Shown here one piece after another: positions 25,733 to 34,411 of a DNA stretch of 62,146 bases. The notes below the pieces were generated by a model. The model was not told the DNA's origin, ran no database searches, and saw only the letters and a list, made by a program, of their open reading frames with translations. The stretch lies in contig NZ_JANZYP010000063.1 in NCBI RefSeq assembly GCF_025506355.1, positions 1 to 62,146 of the forward strand, written 5' to 3'. The stretch is from Sphaerisporangium corydalis (GTDB lineage: Bacteria > Actinomycetota > Actinomycetes > Streptosporangiales > Streptosporangiaceae). The translations under genes and the position numbers were made by a program. Numbering within the stretch: position 1 is the stretch's first letter; each line of letters begins with the position of its first letter.

Positions 25733-26509
25733 TCAGGCTGCCAGTTCGGCTGGTTTGCAGTGTTTGCAGGGGCGGTAGCCGGCGCGGCGGGCCTGGGCGA
25801 TGGTGCGGAAGCCTTGCCGGTGTGGCTCGGTGATGCGGCGGGCGTGGTGGCAGGTCGGGAAGCAGACGATGTTGGTGGTGTCGCTGCCCAGGAAGTAGAC
25901 GTGTTCGCCGGCCAGGTCGTTCACCTCGTCCACGTTGACGTCCTCCAGCCGCAGCAGGCGTTCCTTGACCTGGCCGCCGAACACGTAGCCGCCGATGTCG
26001 CCGTTGGCACGGGTCACGCGGTGGCAGGGGATCAGCAGCGGTACCGGGTTGCGGCCGAGGGCCGAGGCGACCGCTCGCACGGCCGTCGGGCGGGCGATGC
26101 GCTCGGCCACCCACCGGTACGGCCGGGTCTCGCCGACCGGGATGCGCGCCGTCGCCTCCAGCACCGCGCGTTCGAAGTCCGACAGCCCGCGCAGGTCGAG
26201 CGGCAACCGGCCGGGCCTGCCGGAGCGCAGGGCCGGCGCCACCCCGGCGGGCGGGCGGGCGGCGCGCCTGGCCGGTCTGCCCAGGCGGTCGCGGAGCTGT
26301 TCCAGGAACCGCTGGTCGTCGCCGCCGACCGACTCGCCGGTGCGCAGGTAGCACACTCCGCGGTCGGTGGAGGCGACGTACACCTCGCCGACCGGGGAGC
26401 CGACCGTGCACCACTGGGCGAACAGCCGCCCGGTCAGGTCGACCGGGCCGGGTGCCAGCTCGGCCAGCATCCGCGCGACCCGCGCGAGGTCATCCTCTCC
26501 TGTGGCCAC
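25733..26509 (-). CDS. ogt: O6-alkylguanine-DNA methyltransferase fused to Ada zinc domain
   Basis: 258 residues from GTG 26509, preceded by AGGAGAGG. Residues 105-190 are the alkyltransferase domain with the suicide Cys162 in LIPCHRVTRANGDIGGY, which takes methyl groups from O6-methylguanine. Residues 200-253 are an Ada-type zinc domain with all four Cys (216 and 220 in VCFPTC, 248 and 251 in RPCKHC); in Ada this domain accepts methyl groups from backbone phosphotriesters and senses methylation. The order is the reverse of E. coli Ada, where the zinc domain is N-terminal, and there is no AraC domain. The start overlaps the ECF sigma gene by 20 nt. It is a probable self-resistance gene for the adjacent nitrosourea-type cluster. 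Confidence 0.9.
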   Translation of the reverse strand: MATGEDDLARVARMLAELAPGPVDLTGRLFAQWCTVGSPVGEVYVASTDRGVCYLRTGESVGGDDQRFLEQLRDRLGRPARRAARPPAGVAPALRSGRPGRLPLDLRGLSDFERAVLEATARIPVGETRPYRWVAERIARPTAVRAVASALGRNPVPLLIPCHRVTRANGDIGGYVFGGQVKERLLRLEDVNVDEVNDLAGEHVYFLGSDTTNIVCFPTCHHARRITEPHRQGFRTIAQARRAGYRPCKHCKPAELAA

Positions 26510-27170
26510 TGATCCTCTCCTGCCGTCGCACCTGAGCGACCGGGGTGCCCGTGCCGCCGGATCCCTGGCCTGCGGCCAGCGCGGGATACCGCTCCGCGAG
26601 TAGCCCGCGCAGCCTGACCAGTCCTCGGGAGACATGTGAACGTACCGTCCCTTCCGGGCAGCCGAGGACCTCGGCGACCTCGGCGCTGGACAACTCGCAC
26701 AGGTGACGCAGCAGCACGGCGTCGCGCTGCTGGTCGGGGAGGCAGGCGGTCAGCTCGGCCAGCGCCCGGCGGCGGTCGAGCCCGGCGGCGACGTCGTCGA
26801 AGACGTCGCCCTGCGGAGACCGCTCCACGAAGTCCTCCAGGGTCACCTGGAGCGGTCGCCTGCCCCGGTCACGGGCGTTGTTGCGGCCCATGTTGAGCGT
26901 GATGGTGACCAGCCACGGCCGGGGCCGCAGCTCGCCGAGGCGTGCCGCGGAGTACCCGCGCAGTGCCCGGTAGGCCCGCAGGAACACCTCGGCGGCCAGG
27001 TCCTCGGCGTCGGGGTGGTGGTGCCCGCAGACGCGCAGCGCGATGGTGTACACGAGCTGCTGGTATTCGCGCACCAGCTCGGCGAACCCCGCGTCGAGGT
27101 CCTCCTGGAGCAGCGCGCGCAGCCGCCCGGCCGCGTCGTCGTGCGGGTCTTCCTCCGGCACCGTGCCCAC
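26490..27170 (-). CDS. ECF-type RNA polymerase sigma factor
   Basis: 226 residues from GTG 27170 (27173 also GTG), with AAAGGA just upstream. Region 2 is visible as LVYTIALRVCGHHHPDAEDL and AEVFLRAYRALRGY. Region 4 follows from about residue 140 (LPDQQRDAVLLRHLCELSSA, then GCPEGTVRSHVSRGLVRLRG). No anti-sigma gene is adjacent. The gene follows the MFS exporter by 32 bp and overlaps ogt by 20 bp, so it belongs to the same transcription unit. It may drive expression of the repair gene or the cluster. A C-terminal tail of about 30 residues is unstructured. Confidence 0.9.
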   Translation of the reverse strand: MGTVPEEDPHDDAAGRLRALLQEDLDAGFAELVREYQQLVYTIALRVCGHHHPDAEDLAAEVFLRAYRALRGYSAARLGELRPRPWLVTITLNMGRNNARDRGRRPLQVTLEDFVERSPQGDVFDDVAAGLDRRRALAELTACLPDQQRDAVLLRHLCELSSAEVAEVLGCPEGTVRSHVSRGLVRLRGLLAERYPALAAGQGSGGTGTPVAQVRRQERISGHRRG

Positions 27171-27202
27171 CACCCGTCCTTTCCGGCCGTTCGCCGCCCG
27201 GC

Positions 27203-28453
27203 TCAGTGCGTGCTCGCGGCGGCCTGCTCCCGGTCCGGCGCGCTCTCCCCGCCGTCCGGGTCCCCGGTCGTACGGGTCATGCCGGCGAGGGTGGCCAGCA
27301 CGGCGACGACGGTGATGGCCGCGCACCCCCACCAGACGCCGTCCGGCCAGACGGTCCACATCGCGACGCCGATGACCGGCCCGGCGGCGTACCCGATCTG
27401 CATGGGCAGCGCCGCCGCCGCGATGTACCGGCCGCGCATCCCCGGCGGCGCCACCTGGGCGGGGTAGGCCGACACCGTCGGCGTGCCGACGATCTCGCCG
27501 AGCGTCCACACCAGGGTCGCGACGACGAACATCGCGATCGCGGGCCCGGCGACGTACATGTTCATGCCGACGCCGACCAGCCCGATGCCGAGGGCCACGG
27601 CCAGCTTGGCGGGCATCCGCTGGACGAACTTGGTCAGCGGCAGCTCCAGCGCGATGACCATCACCGCGTTCAGCGACAGCAGCGCGGCGTACACCTCCGG
27701 CCGGTGCCCGTCCGCGGTGACCTGCAGCGGCAGGACCGCGATGTGCTGGATGTACACGACGGCGTTGAGGAACAGCGCCAGCATGAACAGGGTGAACCTG
27801 CGGTCGGCCAGCACCCCGAGGTAGGACCTGCGCCCCCCGTCCGCCGCCGCCGGGGCGTCGGTGCTCGGCACGGTGTGCGGCAGGCTGAGCGCGAACGCGG
27901 CGAACGCGAGCGCGGTGACGGCGTCGACGTAGAACATCAGGTCGTAGGAGTAGGTGATCAGCAGCGCGCCGAGCAGCGGGCCGGCCGTGGTGCCCAGGTT
28001 GAACGCCAGCCGGTACACCGCGAACACCATGACGTGCTGCCGTGCCGGGGTCAGCTCGACCAGCAGCGCCGAGGACGCGGGCCGGTAGGCCTGCCCGAGC
28101 GCGCCGACGACCGCGGCGACCACGATGACCAGCGGGAGGCTGGGCAGGACCACCATCAGGGTCGTCAGCGCCCCGGCCGCCGCCATGGACGTCACGATCG
28201 TCCAGCGGTAGCCGAACCGGTCGGAGATCGAGCCGCCGGCCAGCACCCCGACGACCGAGCCGGCGCCGTAGGCGCCGAGGGCGATGCCCGCCCCGTAGGC
28301 GGAGAAGCCCTTCCCGGTCAGGTAGAGCACCAGGTAGATCTGCAGGAAGTTGCCCAGCCGGTTGACGAACATGCCCGCGAGCAGCAGCCACACCGGCCGG
28401 GAGATGCCCCGCATGGTCCGCAGGACGGAGGGGTGGTCCTCGGTGGCCGCCAT
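27203..28453 (-). CDS. MFS transporter, probable product exporter
   Basis: 416 residues from ATG 28453, overlapping the ATP-grasp stop as TGATG. Twelve hydrophobic segments are visible, with the cytoplasmic-loop motif SDRFGYRWTIV between helices 2 and 3 and a central break around residue 195 (TDAPAAADGGRR). It resembles drug/proton antiporters of the DHA1 type. Its place at the end of the biosynthetic run and before the sigma-ogt pair suggests export of the cluster product. Confidence 0.9.
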   Translation of the reverse strand: MAATEDHPSVLRTMRGISRPVWLLLAGMFVNRLGNFLQIYLVLYLTGKGFSAYGAGIALGAYGAGSVVGVLAGGSISDRFGYRWTIVTSMAAAGALTTLMVVLPSLPLVIVVAAVVGALGQAYRPASSALLVELTPARQHVMVFAVYRLAFNLGTTAGPLLGALLITYSYDLMFYVDAVTALAFAAFALSLPHTVPSTDAPAAADGGRRSYLGVLADRRFTLFMLALFLNAVVYIQHIAVLPLQVTADGHRPEVYAALLSLNAVMVIALELPLTKFVQRMPAKLAVALGIGLVGVGMNMYVAGPAIAMFVVATLVWTLGEIVGTPTVSAYPAQVAPPGMRGRYIAAAALPMQIGYAAGPVIGVAMWTVWPDGVWWGCAAITVVAVLATLAGMTRTTGDPDGGESAPDREQAAASTH

Positions 28454-29757
28454 CAGGACACCGGCTTCGCGGGCCGGCCGGCGATCTCGATGATCCCGGT
28501 CGTGTCGGCCAGCGCCTCTTCGGCGGTGTCGGCCAGGGTGATGATCCGGCCGTACCGGGAGATGTAGCCGCGTGGCGGCAGGCGGAGCACGGCGCCGGGG
28601 CCGGCCAGCGCGGTCGCGCTGTGCACGTGGGGGGCGTACCTGTGCTCGTGCACGGTCACCGTCTCCACCTCGGTGTCGTGCTCGGGGTACAGGAAGGTGA
28701 CCGTCGCCACCTTGTGGTGCCGGAACGCGGTGTCGGGCCGGCGGCCCGCCGCCACGTCGGCGGCGGCCATCGCGATGTCGACGCCGGTGGCCAGGTGGCC
28801 GAGGTAGGGGATCATGTCGCCGCCGACGCGGGCGTTGACCTCCAGCAGGCACCAGCCGTCCGGGCCGAGCTTGAACTCGGTGTGCGTCACGCCGGTGTGG
28901 AAGCCCAGCGCGGCGTGGGCGCGCCGGAGCGCGCCGACCACGTCGGGGTCGGACAGCAGCGGGTCGGCGGCGTCGACGACGTGGCCGGTCTCCTCGAAGA
29001 ACGGGGCGAATCCGACCTGCTTGCGGGCCAGGGCGAGCGGCACGCACTCGCCGTCGTGGAACACCGCGTCGACGCTGATCTCGGGCCCGCCGACGTACTC
29101 CTCGACGAGGACCGACACCTCGAACACCGGCACGCCGGGGTAGGTGATGGCGGTGGCCGCGGCGTAGGCGGACTCGGCCTCGGCGGGGCCGGCGGCGAGC
29201 TTGACGCCCATGCTGCCGGCGAGGCCGCGCGGCTTGAGCACCACCGGGTAGCCGATCTTGTCGGCGGCGGCCAGCGCCTCGTCCAGGGAGGAGACCCCGA
29301 TGGAGATCGGCTGCCGCACGCCGGCGGCCTCCAGGGCGACCCTGGTGGCGTTCTTGTCGCGGCAGGCGGCGATGACCTCCGGCGGGTTGCCGGGCAGGCC
29401 GAGGGCCTGGCTCACCGACGCGGCCGGCCAGACCAGTCCCTCGTCGTAGCAGAACACCCCGGTGACCTCGTGGCGCGCGGCGACCTCGCGCGCGGCCTCG
29501 ACCAGCTTCGGCGCGTCGGTGTTGTCCACGACGGTGTTGCCCACGACGTAGGGCGCCTCCCAGGACACCTCCGCGGGGTGCATCAGCCACATGCGGTAGC
29601 GCGTGCTCACCGACTTCAGGATGAACTCTCTGCTGAGCCTCGAACTGCTGCCTATGAGGAGGAGCAGCGGCCTGTCGTCCGGCGCGCCGTGCTGTCCCAT
29701 CTCCTGCTCCCGTCCCTGCGCCTGGTGGGCGCTTCCGAAGTCGGACATCGCTTTCAT
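28453..29757 (-). CDS. ATP-grasp ligase 1 (carnosine-synthase/YwfE-like)
   Basis: About 434 residues from ATG 29757, which has GAAGGAAG upstream. The longer frame to 29826 lacks a ribosome site. After an N-terminal pre-ATP-grasp domain the ATP-binding Lys lies in YPVVLKPRGLAGSMGV near 205, followed by VSVLVEEYVGGPEISVDAVF and the Mg-binding WCLLEVNARVGGDM with Glu and Asn intact. The family forms an amide from an amino-acid or aryl carboxylate (via acyl phosphate) and an amine. It differs from the two other ATP-grasp enzymes of the cluster, which open with VDPYSSG, and so may join a different pair of substrates. Confidence 0.88.
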   Translation of the reverse strand: MKAMSDFGSAHQAQGREQEMGQHGAPDDRPLLLLIGSSSRLSREFILKSVSTRYRMWLMHPAEVSWEAPYVVGNTVVDNTDAPKLVEAAREVAARHEVTGVFCYDEGLVWPAASVSQALGLPGNPPEVIAACRDKNATRVALEAAGVRQPISIGVSSLDEALAAADKIGYPVVLKPRGLAGSMGVKLAAGPAEAESAYAAATAITYPGVPVFEVSVLVEEYVGGPEISVDAVFHDGECVPLALARKQVGFAPFFEETGHVVDAADPLLSDPDVVGALRRAHAALGFHTGVTHTEFKLGPDGWCLLEVNARVGGDMIPYLGHLATGVDIAMAAADVAAGRRPDTAFRHHKVATVTFLYPEHDTEVETVTVHEHRYAPHVHSATALAGPGAVLRLPPRGYISRYGRIITLADTAEEALADTTGIIEIAGRPAKPVS

Positions 29758-29889
29758 GGACACTTCCTTCATCAAGGGGAACACCGATCCGTTCTCCGCC
29801 GTTGCGGTTTTCCTCAGTCGGAACAAGGGCTCGTTCGTCCGGTCATGACCCGAGGCCCGTTTCGGTCAGGACCTGGGCCGTTTCCCGGA

Positions 29890-31353
29890 TCAGGACCCGA
29901 GGGCCCGGTACCGGTCGTACCAGGGGCGGCGGCGTTCGACGGCGGCGCACGCGGCCACCACGGACGGCTCGCCGAACCGGCGCCCGGCGATCTGCATGCC
30001 CACCGGCAGGCCGGACCGGGTCCAGCCGGCGGGCACCGACGCGGCCGGATTCCCGGTCAGGTTCAGCGCGTAGGTCAGGCACCAGCCGACCAGCGGGTCG
30101 ACCGCCTGCCCGCACACCTCGGAGGGGCCGAGCGTGTCGCCGTTCGCGCCGTTCGGTACGCCGGCCACCGACGTCACCGGGCTCACGATCAGGTCGTAGG
30201 TGTCGAACACGTCGGCCACGGCGTCGAACAACTCGGTGCGCAGGGCGTCGTCGACGCGGTAGTCCACCGCCGACTGGGCGGCGCCCAGCCTGATCGTGTC
30301 CACGTAGTCGGGGCTGATCAGCTCCCGGTGCTCGCCGAGCAGGTCCAGCCCCCTGCTCAGCGCGTGGTGGGCGAACTCCGCCTGCCGCACGGCGGTGAGC
30401 CGGCGCCACATGGCGGTCAGCTCCTGGTGGGAGGCCGGGAGCCGGATCCGCACCTCCTCGACCACGGCGCCGTCCTCGGCCAGGGCCGGGATCGCGCCGC
30501 GCACCGCTGCGGCCACCTCCTCCTCGACGGGGAACCCGCCGAAGTCGGGGCTGTAGGCCACGCGCAGCCCGCGCAGCGACCGCGTGAGGCCGTCACGCGG
30601 GCCGCCGGCGGTCACCGGCAGCGAGTACGGGTCGCGGGGGTCGGGGCCGGACATCACCTCCAGCATCAGGGCCGCGTCCTCGACGGTACGGCCCAGCGGG
30701 CAGAAGAACACCGACGGCGTGAGCAGGCCGAACGCGTTGGGCCTTGCCGGTTCGGCCACCCGCCCGAACGTGCCCATCATCCCGACCACCCCGCACATCG
30801 AGGCGGGCACCCGGATCGACCCGCCGCCGTCGGAGCCCTGCGCGAGCGGCACGAGTCCTTCGGCCACGGCGGCGGCGCTGCCGCCTGAGGACCCGCCGGT
30901 GTTCATCGTGTGGTCGAACGGGTTGCGCGCCGGCCCGGTCAGCGGATTGTCGGCGACGGCCTTGTGCCCGAACTCCGAGGTGCTGGTCTTGCCGACCACG
31001 ATGGCGCCGGCCCGCTTGAGCCGGGTGACGAACGCCGCGTCCCGGTCGGGCACGTGGTCGGCGAACAGCCGCGACCCTAGGGTCATCCGCACCCCGGCGA
31101 CCGCGTCCAGGTCCTTGATCGCGACGGGCAGGCCGTGCAGCGGTCCGAGCACCTCGCCGGAGGTGACGGCCCGCTCCGCCGCGCGGGCGGCGTCCATCGC
31201 CTGGTCGGCGCAGACGGTGACGAAGGCGTTGAGCACCTGGTCGCGCTTCTCGATGCGGGTGAGGGAGCTCTCGACCAGTTCCACCGGCGACAGCGCGCGG
31301 CGGCGGATCAGGTGCGCGAGTTCGGTGGCGGTGAACCGGGTCAGGTCATCCAT
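29890..31353 (-). CDS. Amidase-signature hydrolase
   Basis: 487 residues, ATG 31353, AGGAGG upstream. The Ser-Ser-Lys triad of the amidase signature family is present: Lys80 in GLPVAIKD, the cis-Ser in GGSSGGSAAAVAEG (155-156) and nucleophile Ser179 in GSDGGGSIRVPAS. The enzymes hydrolyse or transfer amides. In the cluster it could cleave an amino-acid carrier from an intermediate or transfer a carbamoyl or acyl group. It sits between P450 and ATP-grasp 1 and reads in the same direction. No signal peptide, so it is cytoplasmic. Confidence 0.92.
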   Translation of the reverse strand: MDDLTRFTATELAHLIRRRALSPVELVESSLTRIEKRDQVLNAFVTVCADQAMDAARAAERAVTSGEVLGPLHGLPVAIKDLDAVAGVRMTLGSRLFADHVPDRDAAFVTRLKRAGAIVVGKTSTSEFGHKAVADNPLTGPARNPFDHTMNTGGSSGGSAAAVAEGLVPLAQGSDGGGSIRVPASMCGVVGMMGTFGRVAEPARPNAFGLLTPSVFFCPLGRTVEDAALMLEVMSGPDPRDPYSLPVTAGGPRDGLTRSLRGLRVAYSPDFGGFPVEEEVAAAVRGAIPALAEDGAVVEEVRIRLPASHQELTAMWRRLTAVRQAEFAHHALSRGLDLLGEHRELISPDYVDTIRLGAAQSAVDYRVDDALRTELFDAVADVFDTYDLIVSPVTSVAGVPNGANGDTLGPSEVCGQAVDPLVGWCLTYALNLTGNPAASVPAGWTRSGLPVGMQIAGRRFGEPSVVAACAAVERRRPWYDRYRALGS

Positions 31354-31425
31354 GGCGCTTCGTCCTCCTGCTTGGCGTCACGCGGCTCACGGCGGCCACG
31401 ACGGTTCCCGGCCTGACATCGCGGT

Positions 31426-32673
31426 TCACAGCGGCCACGCCAGTTCACGGGGCCTGACGTCGGTGAAGTCGACGTCCATGCGGGTCAGGCCGCGTAGCGC
31501 CACCTGCTCGCGGTAGCGCACGGACGACTCGTCGAGCACCGGGCCGACCAGGCGCTGGAAGAACCTCGGCGCCAGCAGTCCGAGCTCCATGCGCGACAGC
31601 GCGGCGCCCAGGCAGAAGTGGGCGCCGAACCCGAAGCCCAGATGCCTGCCGTCGGTGCGGTCCGGCAGGAACGCGTCGGCGTCGGCGAACGCCGCCGGGT
31701 CGCGCTGGGCCGCCGCGGTGAGCAGCACGACGATGTCGCCCGCCCGCAGGTCCACCTCGCCGAACCGCAGGTCGCGGGGGACGAACCGCTGCAGGATCTG
31801 CACCGGCGAGTCCCACCGCATGGTCTCCTCCACGATCGCGGACGCGCGGTGGGGGTCGGCGCGCAGCCGTTCGGCCTCCCGGGGGTGCCGCAGCAGCGCC
31901 AGCAGGGTGTTGTCGATCAGGTTGACCGTCGTCTCGTGGCCCGCGTTGAGCAGCAGCCGGCAGTTGTCGGCCAGTTCCCGCTCCGACAGCCGGTCGCCGT
32001 CCGCGCTGACCATGGCCAGCTCGCTGACCAGGTCGTCGCCGGGCGAGCGGAGCCGCCTCCTGCCCAGCTCCAGGAAGTACGCGTTCATCTCCCGCTCGGC
32101 CACCATCCGCTCGGCGTGGCCGGGCGGCGGGGTCCCGAAGGCGGCCATGGCCGGGTCGAAGGCGCGCGGCAGCACCATGGAGCGGGCGTGCAGCCACTTC
32201 ATGTCCGACCCCGGCACGCCCAGCATGTGGCCGATCACCGACAGCGGGAGCGGGTAGGCCAGCCCGCCGACGACCTCGATCCGGCCGGCCGGGGCCGCCG
32301 CGTCGATCAGGTCGTCGATGCGGGCGCGGACGAAGGCCCGCAGCCGCTCGACCATGCCGGGCGTGAACGCGTGCGACATGAGCCGGCGCAGCCGGGTGTG
32401 GTCGGGCGGGTCGGAGAACAGCAGCGACTGGATCTCCGGCCGTGACGTGGTCGCGGCCGGGTCGCCGGAGTACGCCCAGGACACGGTACGGTCGCTGCTC
32501 AGCCGCCGGTCGCGCAACGCCGCGAGGCAGGAGGCGAAGCTGCCGAGCATCACGCCCCGGCCGGTGGCCAGCGGCACCGGCTCCCGCTCGCGCAAGGCCG
32601 CGTAACACGGGTAGGGGTCGGGCCGGGTCCGCTGGTCGAACAGCGTCGGTATCAGCTCACTGACTTCCTGCAT
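31426..32673 (-). CDS. Cytochrome P450
   Basis: 415 residues, ATG 32673, preceded by AGGGAGA and overlapping the stop of the N-acetyltransferase gene by 17 nt. The haem loop is FGFGAHFCLGAAL with Cys354. The K-helix ExxR is in VEETMRWDSP. The I-helix reads LLLNAGHETTVN, with His before the Glu-Thr pair, within the usual variation. Class I bacterial P450s like this need ferredoxin partners. The Rieske protein of the cluster is not a normal P450 donor. A hydroxylation, aryl coupling or N-oxidation of the product is possible. Confidence 0.93.
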   Translation of the reverse strand: MQEVSELIPTLFDQRTRPDPYPCYAALREREPVPLATGRGVMLGSFASCLAALRDRRLSSDRTVSWAYSGDPAATTSRPEIQSLLFSDPPDHTRLRRLMSHAFTPGMVERLRAFVRARIDDLIDAAAPAGRIEVVGGLAYPLPLSVIGHMLGVPGSDMKWLHARSMVLPRAFDPAMAAFGTPPPGHAERMVAEREMNAYFLELGRRRLRSPGDDLVSELAMVSADGDRLSERELADNCRLLLNAGHETTVNLIDNTLLALLRHPREAERLRADPHRASAIVEETMRWDSPVQILQRFVPRDLRFGEVDLRAGDIVVLLTAAAQRDPAAFADADAFLPDRTDGRHLGFGFGAHFCLGAALSRMELGLLAPRFFQRLVGPVLDESSVRYREQVALRGLTRMDVDFTDVRPRELAWPL

Positions 32674-33499
32674 GGCTCTCCCTGGCTCGCTCGATGGTCG
32701 AGTGCTCCTCGCGGCCGAGCGGCGGCCGGGGCGCGTCGTGCAGCACCCACGCCAGTACGGCGGCGCGGAGCGCGGGGTCGGTCAGCGCGTACGCGCGGGT
32801 GCGGTCCGACCGCAGTTCCAGCCGGTCGCCGCTCACCACCGCCCAGCCCTCGGGGGTCAGCCGGGTGCAGTGCGGCGCGGTGTTGAACGGCGATTCGGCC
32901 GACAGTTCGTGGAAGTCGCTGGTGGCGGCGAAGTCGGTGATGTGCCGGGGGCGCAGCGGGGCGCACCGGTACATCGCCTGCCAGGCGCCGCCGTTCTGGC
33001 GCGCCACGATCAGGCGGTCGCCGTCCGCCTCGACCAGGTAGGAGCCGGTGGCCTGCTCGTGGACGCCCGGCCGGGCGGGCAGCGGCTCGGCGTACCCGCC
33101 GCCGCCGAACCCGACGTCGGCGAGATGGGCCGTGTTCCCGGCGCGGACCAGGAGCAGCAGGTGGCTCAGGTCGTGCTTGAATCCGCCGCGGTTCGCCACC
33201 CCGGCGCCGATGAACTCCACCGGGAAGCCGAGGCCGGTCAGCACGTGGCCGAGCAGCCAGTTCGTCTCCAGGCACCACCCGCCGCGCCGGCGCACCACGA
33301 TCTTGTCGAACAGGTCGCGCAGGTCGTAGCTGAGCCGCCGCCGGGCGATCACGTCGAGGTTCTCGAACGGCACCCGCCGCAGGTGCCGCTCGTGCAGCAG
33401 CCGCAGGGTCGCGGCGGTGGCGGCGACCGGCCCGTCCGGTCCCGGGCGGACGCCGAGGCGGGCCAGGTAGGCGCGGAGGTCGCGCGGGCCGAGGGTCAC
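32657..33499 (-). CDS. nat: Arylamine N-acetyltransferase
   Basis: 280 residues from GTG 33499, overlapping the upstream stop as GTGA. The catalytic triad is complete: Cys76 in RRGGWCLETN, His113 in DLSHLLLLV and Asp128 in LADVGFG. NATs acylate aromatic amines using CoA thioesters. Relatives in natural-product clusters form amides on amino-aryl groups, as in the acylation of 3-amino-4-hydroxybenzoate-type amines or ansamycin release. Its position two genes from the aryl-amine synthesis pair fits an arylamine substrate. Confidence 0.93.
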   Translation of the reverse strand: MTLGPRDLRAYLARLGVRPGPDGPVAATAATLRLLHERHLRRVPFENLDVIARRRLSYDLRDLFDKIVVRRRGGWCLETNWLLGHVLTGLGFPVEFIGAGVANRGGFKHDLSHLLLLVRAGNTAHLADVGFGGGGYAEPLPARPGVHEQATGSYLVEADGDRLIVARQNGGAWQAMYRCAPLRPRHITDFAATSDFHELSAESPFNTAPHCTRLTPEGWAVVSGDRLELRSDRTRAYALTDPALRAAVLAWVLHDAPRPPLGREEHSTIERARESHAGSQ

Positions 33500-34377
33500 C
33501 GTCCCACCGCCAGCCGCAGCTCCTCGCCGCCGGCGGCCGCTCCGGCGGGCGAGGGTCCGTGCGACGCCTCGGCCGGGGCGGCGGACGCCGGGCCGTACGG
33601 AGCTGTGGGCGAGGGGCCGTGCACGGCCTCGGCGAGTCCCCGCACCAGCATGCGCGGCGCCGGGTGCCGGAAGACCCGGCGGCCCACGGCCAGCCCGGCG
33701 CAGCCCGCGGCCATCATGTCCCCGGCGAACGACAGCAGGTCCGACCCGTCGTCGGCGCCGCCCGCGACCACCACCGGCACGGGGCAGTGCGCCACGACCT
33801 CCGCCATGTGCGCGGCCGGCCGGGTGGCGGCGGTCTTGACGATGTCGGCGCCGAGGTCGGCGGCGATGTTGACGATGTGGGCCACCGTCGCGGCGGCGTG
33901 CGGGGCGGCCAGGTGCGCCCCCCTTGCGTAGATCATCGCCATCACCGGCAGCCCCCAGGCGTCCGCGGCGGCGACGACCCTGCCGAGGTCCCTGAGCTGC
34001 GCGGCCTCGGTCACCGACCCGATGTTGACGTGGACGCTCACCGCGTCCGCGCCCTGGCTGACCGCCTCCTCGACCCCGCCGACCAGGGTCTTGGCGTCGA
34101 TGTCCAGCGCGTGGGAGGTGCCGGCGCTGAGGTGGACGACGAGCCCGGTCCCCCGCGTCACCGCCGGGTCGAGCAGGCGGGCCCGTCCCTTGTGCATGAT
34201 GACCGCGTCGGCACCGCCCTCGGCCACGGCCCGGACCAGGGGGCCGAACCGCTCGGCCGTGGCGATCGGGCCGTCGGAGACGGAGTGGTCCATGGGGACG
34301 AAGAGGAACCGGCCGTCGCCCCGCCGGGACAGTCGGGCCAGGCGCCGGAGCTTGCCGGACATCGTCGAGGTGAGCAC
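33496..34377 (-). CDS. griI: GriI-type aldolase (C7 precursor of 3,4-AHBA)
   Basis: 293 residues from GTG 34377, with GGAGGA directly upstream. It belongs to the class I FbaB/DeoC-type aldolase group that includes archaeal ADH synthase and GriI. GriI joins aspartate semialdehyde and dihydroxyacetone phosphate to give the C7 amino sugar-like precursor of 3-amino-4-hydroxybenzoate. Schiff-base Lys181 (ADIVKTAATRP), Asp30 (VPMDHSVSDGP) and Tyr150 (MIYARG) are present. The last 40 residues are a Gly/Ala/Pro-rich tail with repeated HGPSP, not found in the family core. The pathway partner (GriH type) lies two genes upstream. Confidence 0.85.
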   Translation of the reverse strand: MLTSTMSGKLRRLARLSRRGDGRFLFVPMDHSVSDGPIATAERFGPLVRAVAEGGADAVIMHKGRARLLDPAVTRGTGLVVHLSAGTSHALDIDAKTLVGGVEEAVSQGADAVSVHVNIGSVTEAAQLRDLGRVVAAADAWGLPVMAMIYARGAHLAAPHAAATVAHIVNIAADLGADIVKTAATRPAAHMAEVVAHCPVPVVVAGGADDGSDLLSFAGDMMAAGCAGLAVGRRVFRHPAPRMLVRGLAEAVHGPSPTAPYGPASAAPAEASHGPSPAGAAAGGEELRLAVGR

Positions 34378-34411
34378 AGCTCCTCCAGAGCTCGGGTGCG
34401 GTCGGGATCGG

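Noticed and set aside
28621-30888. 755-residue plus-strand frame opposite ATP-grasp 1 and amidase
   Set aside because: Spans the two real minus-strand genes and their gap. It has low-complexity composition and no motif.
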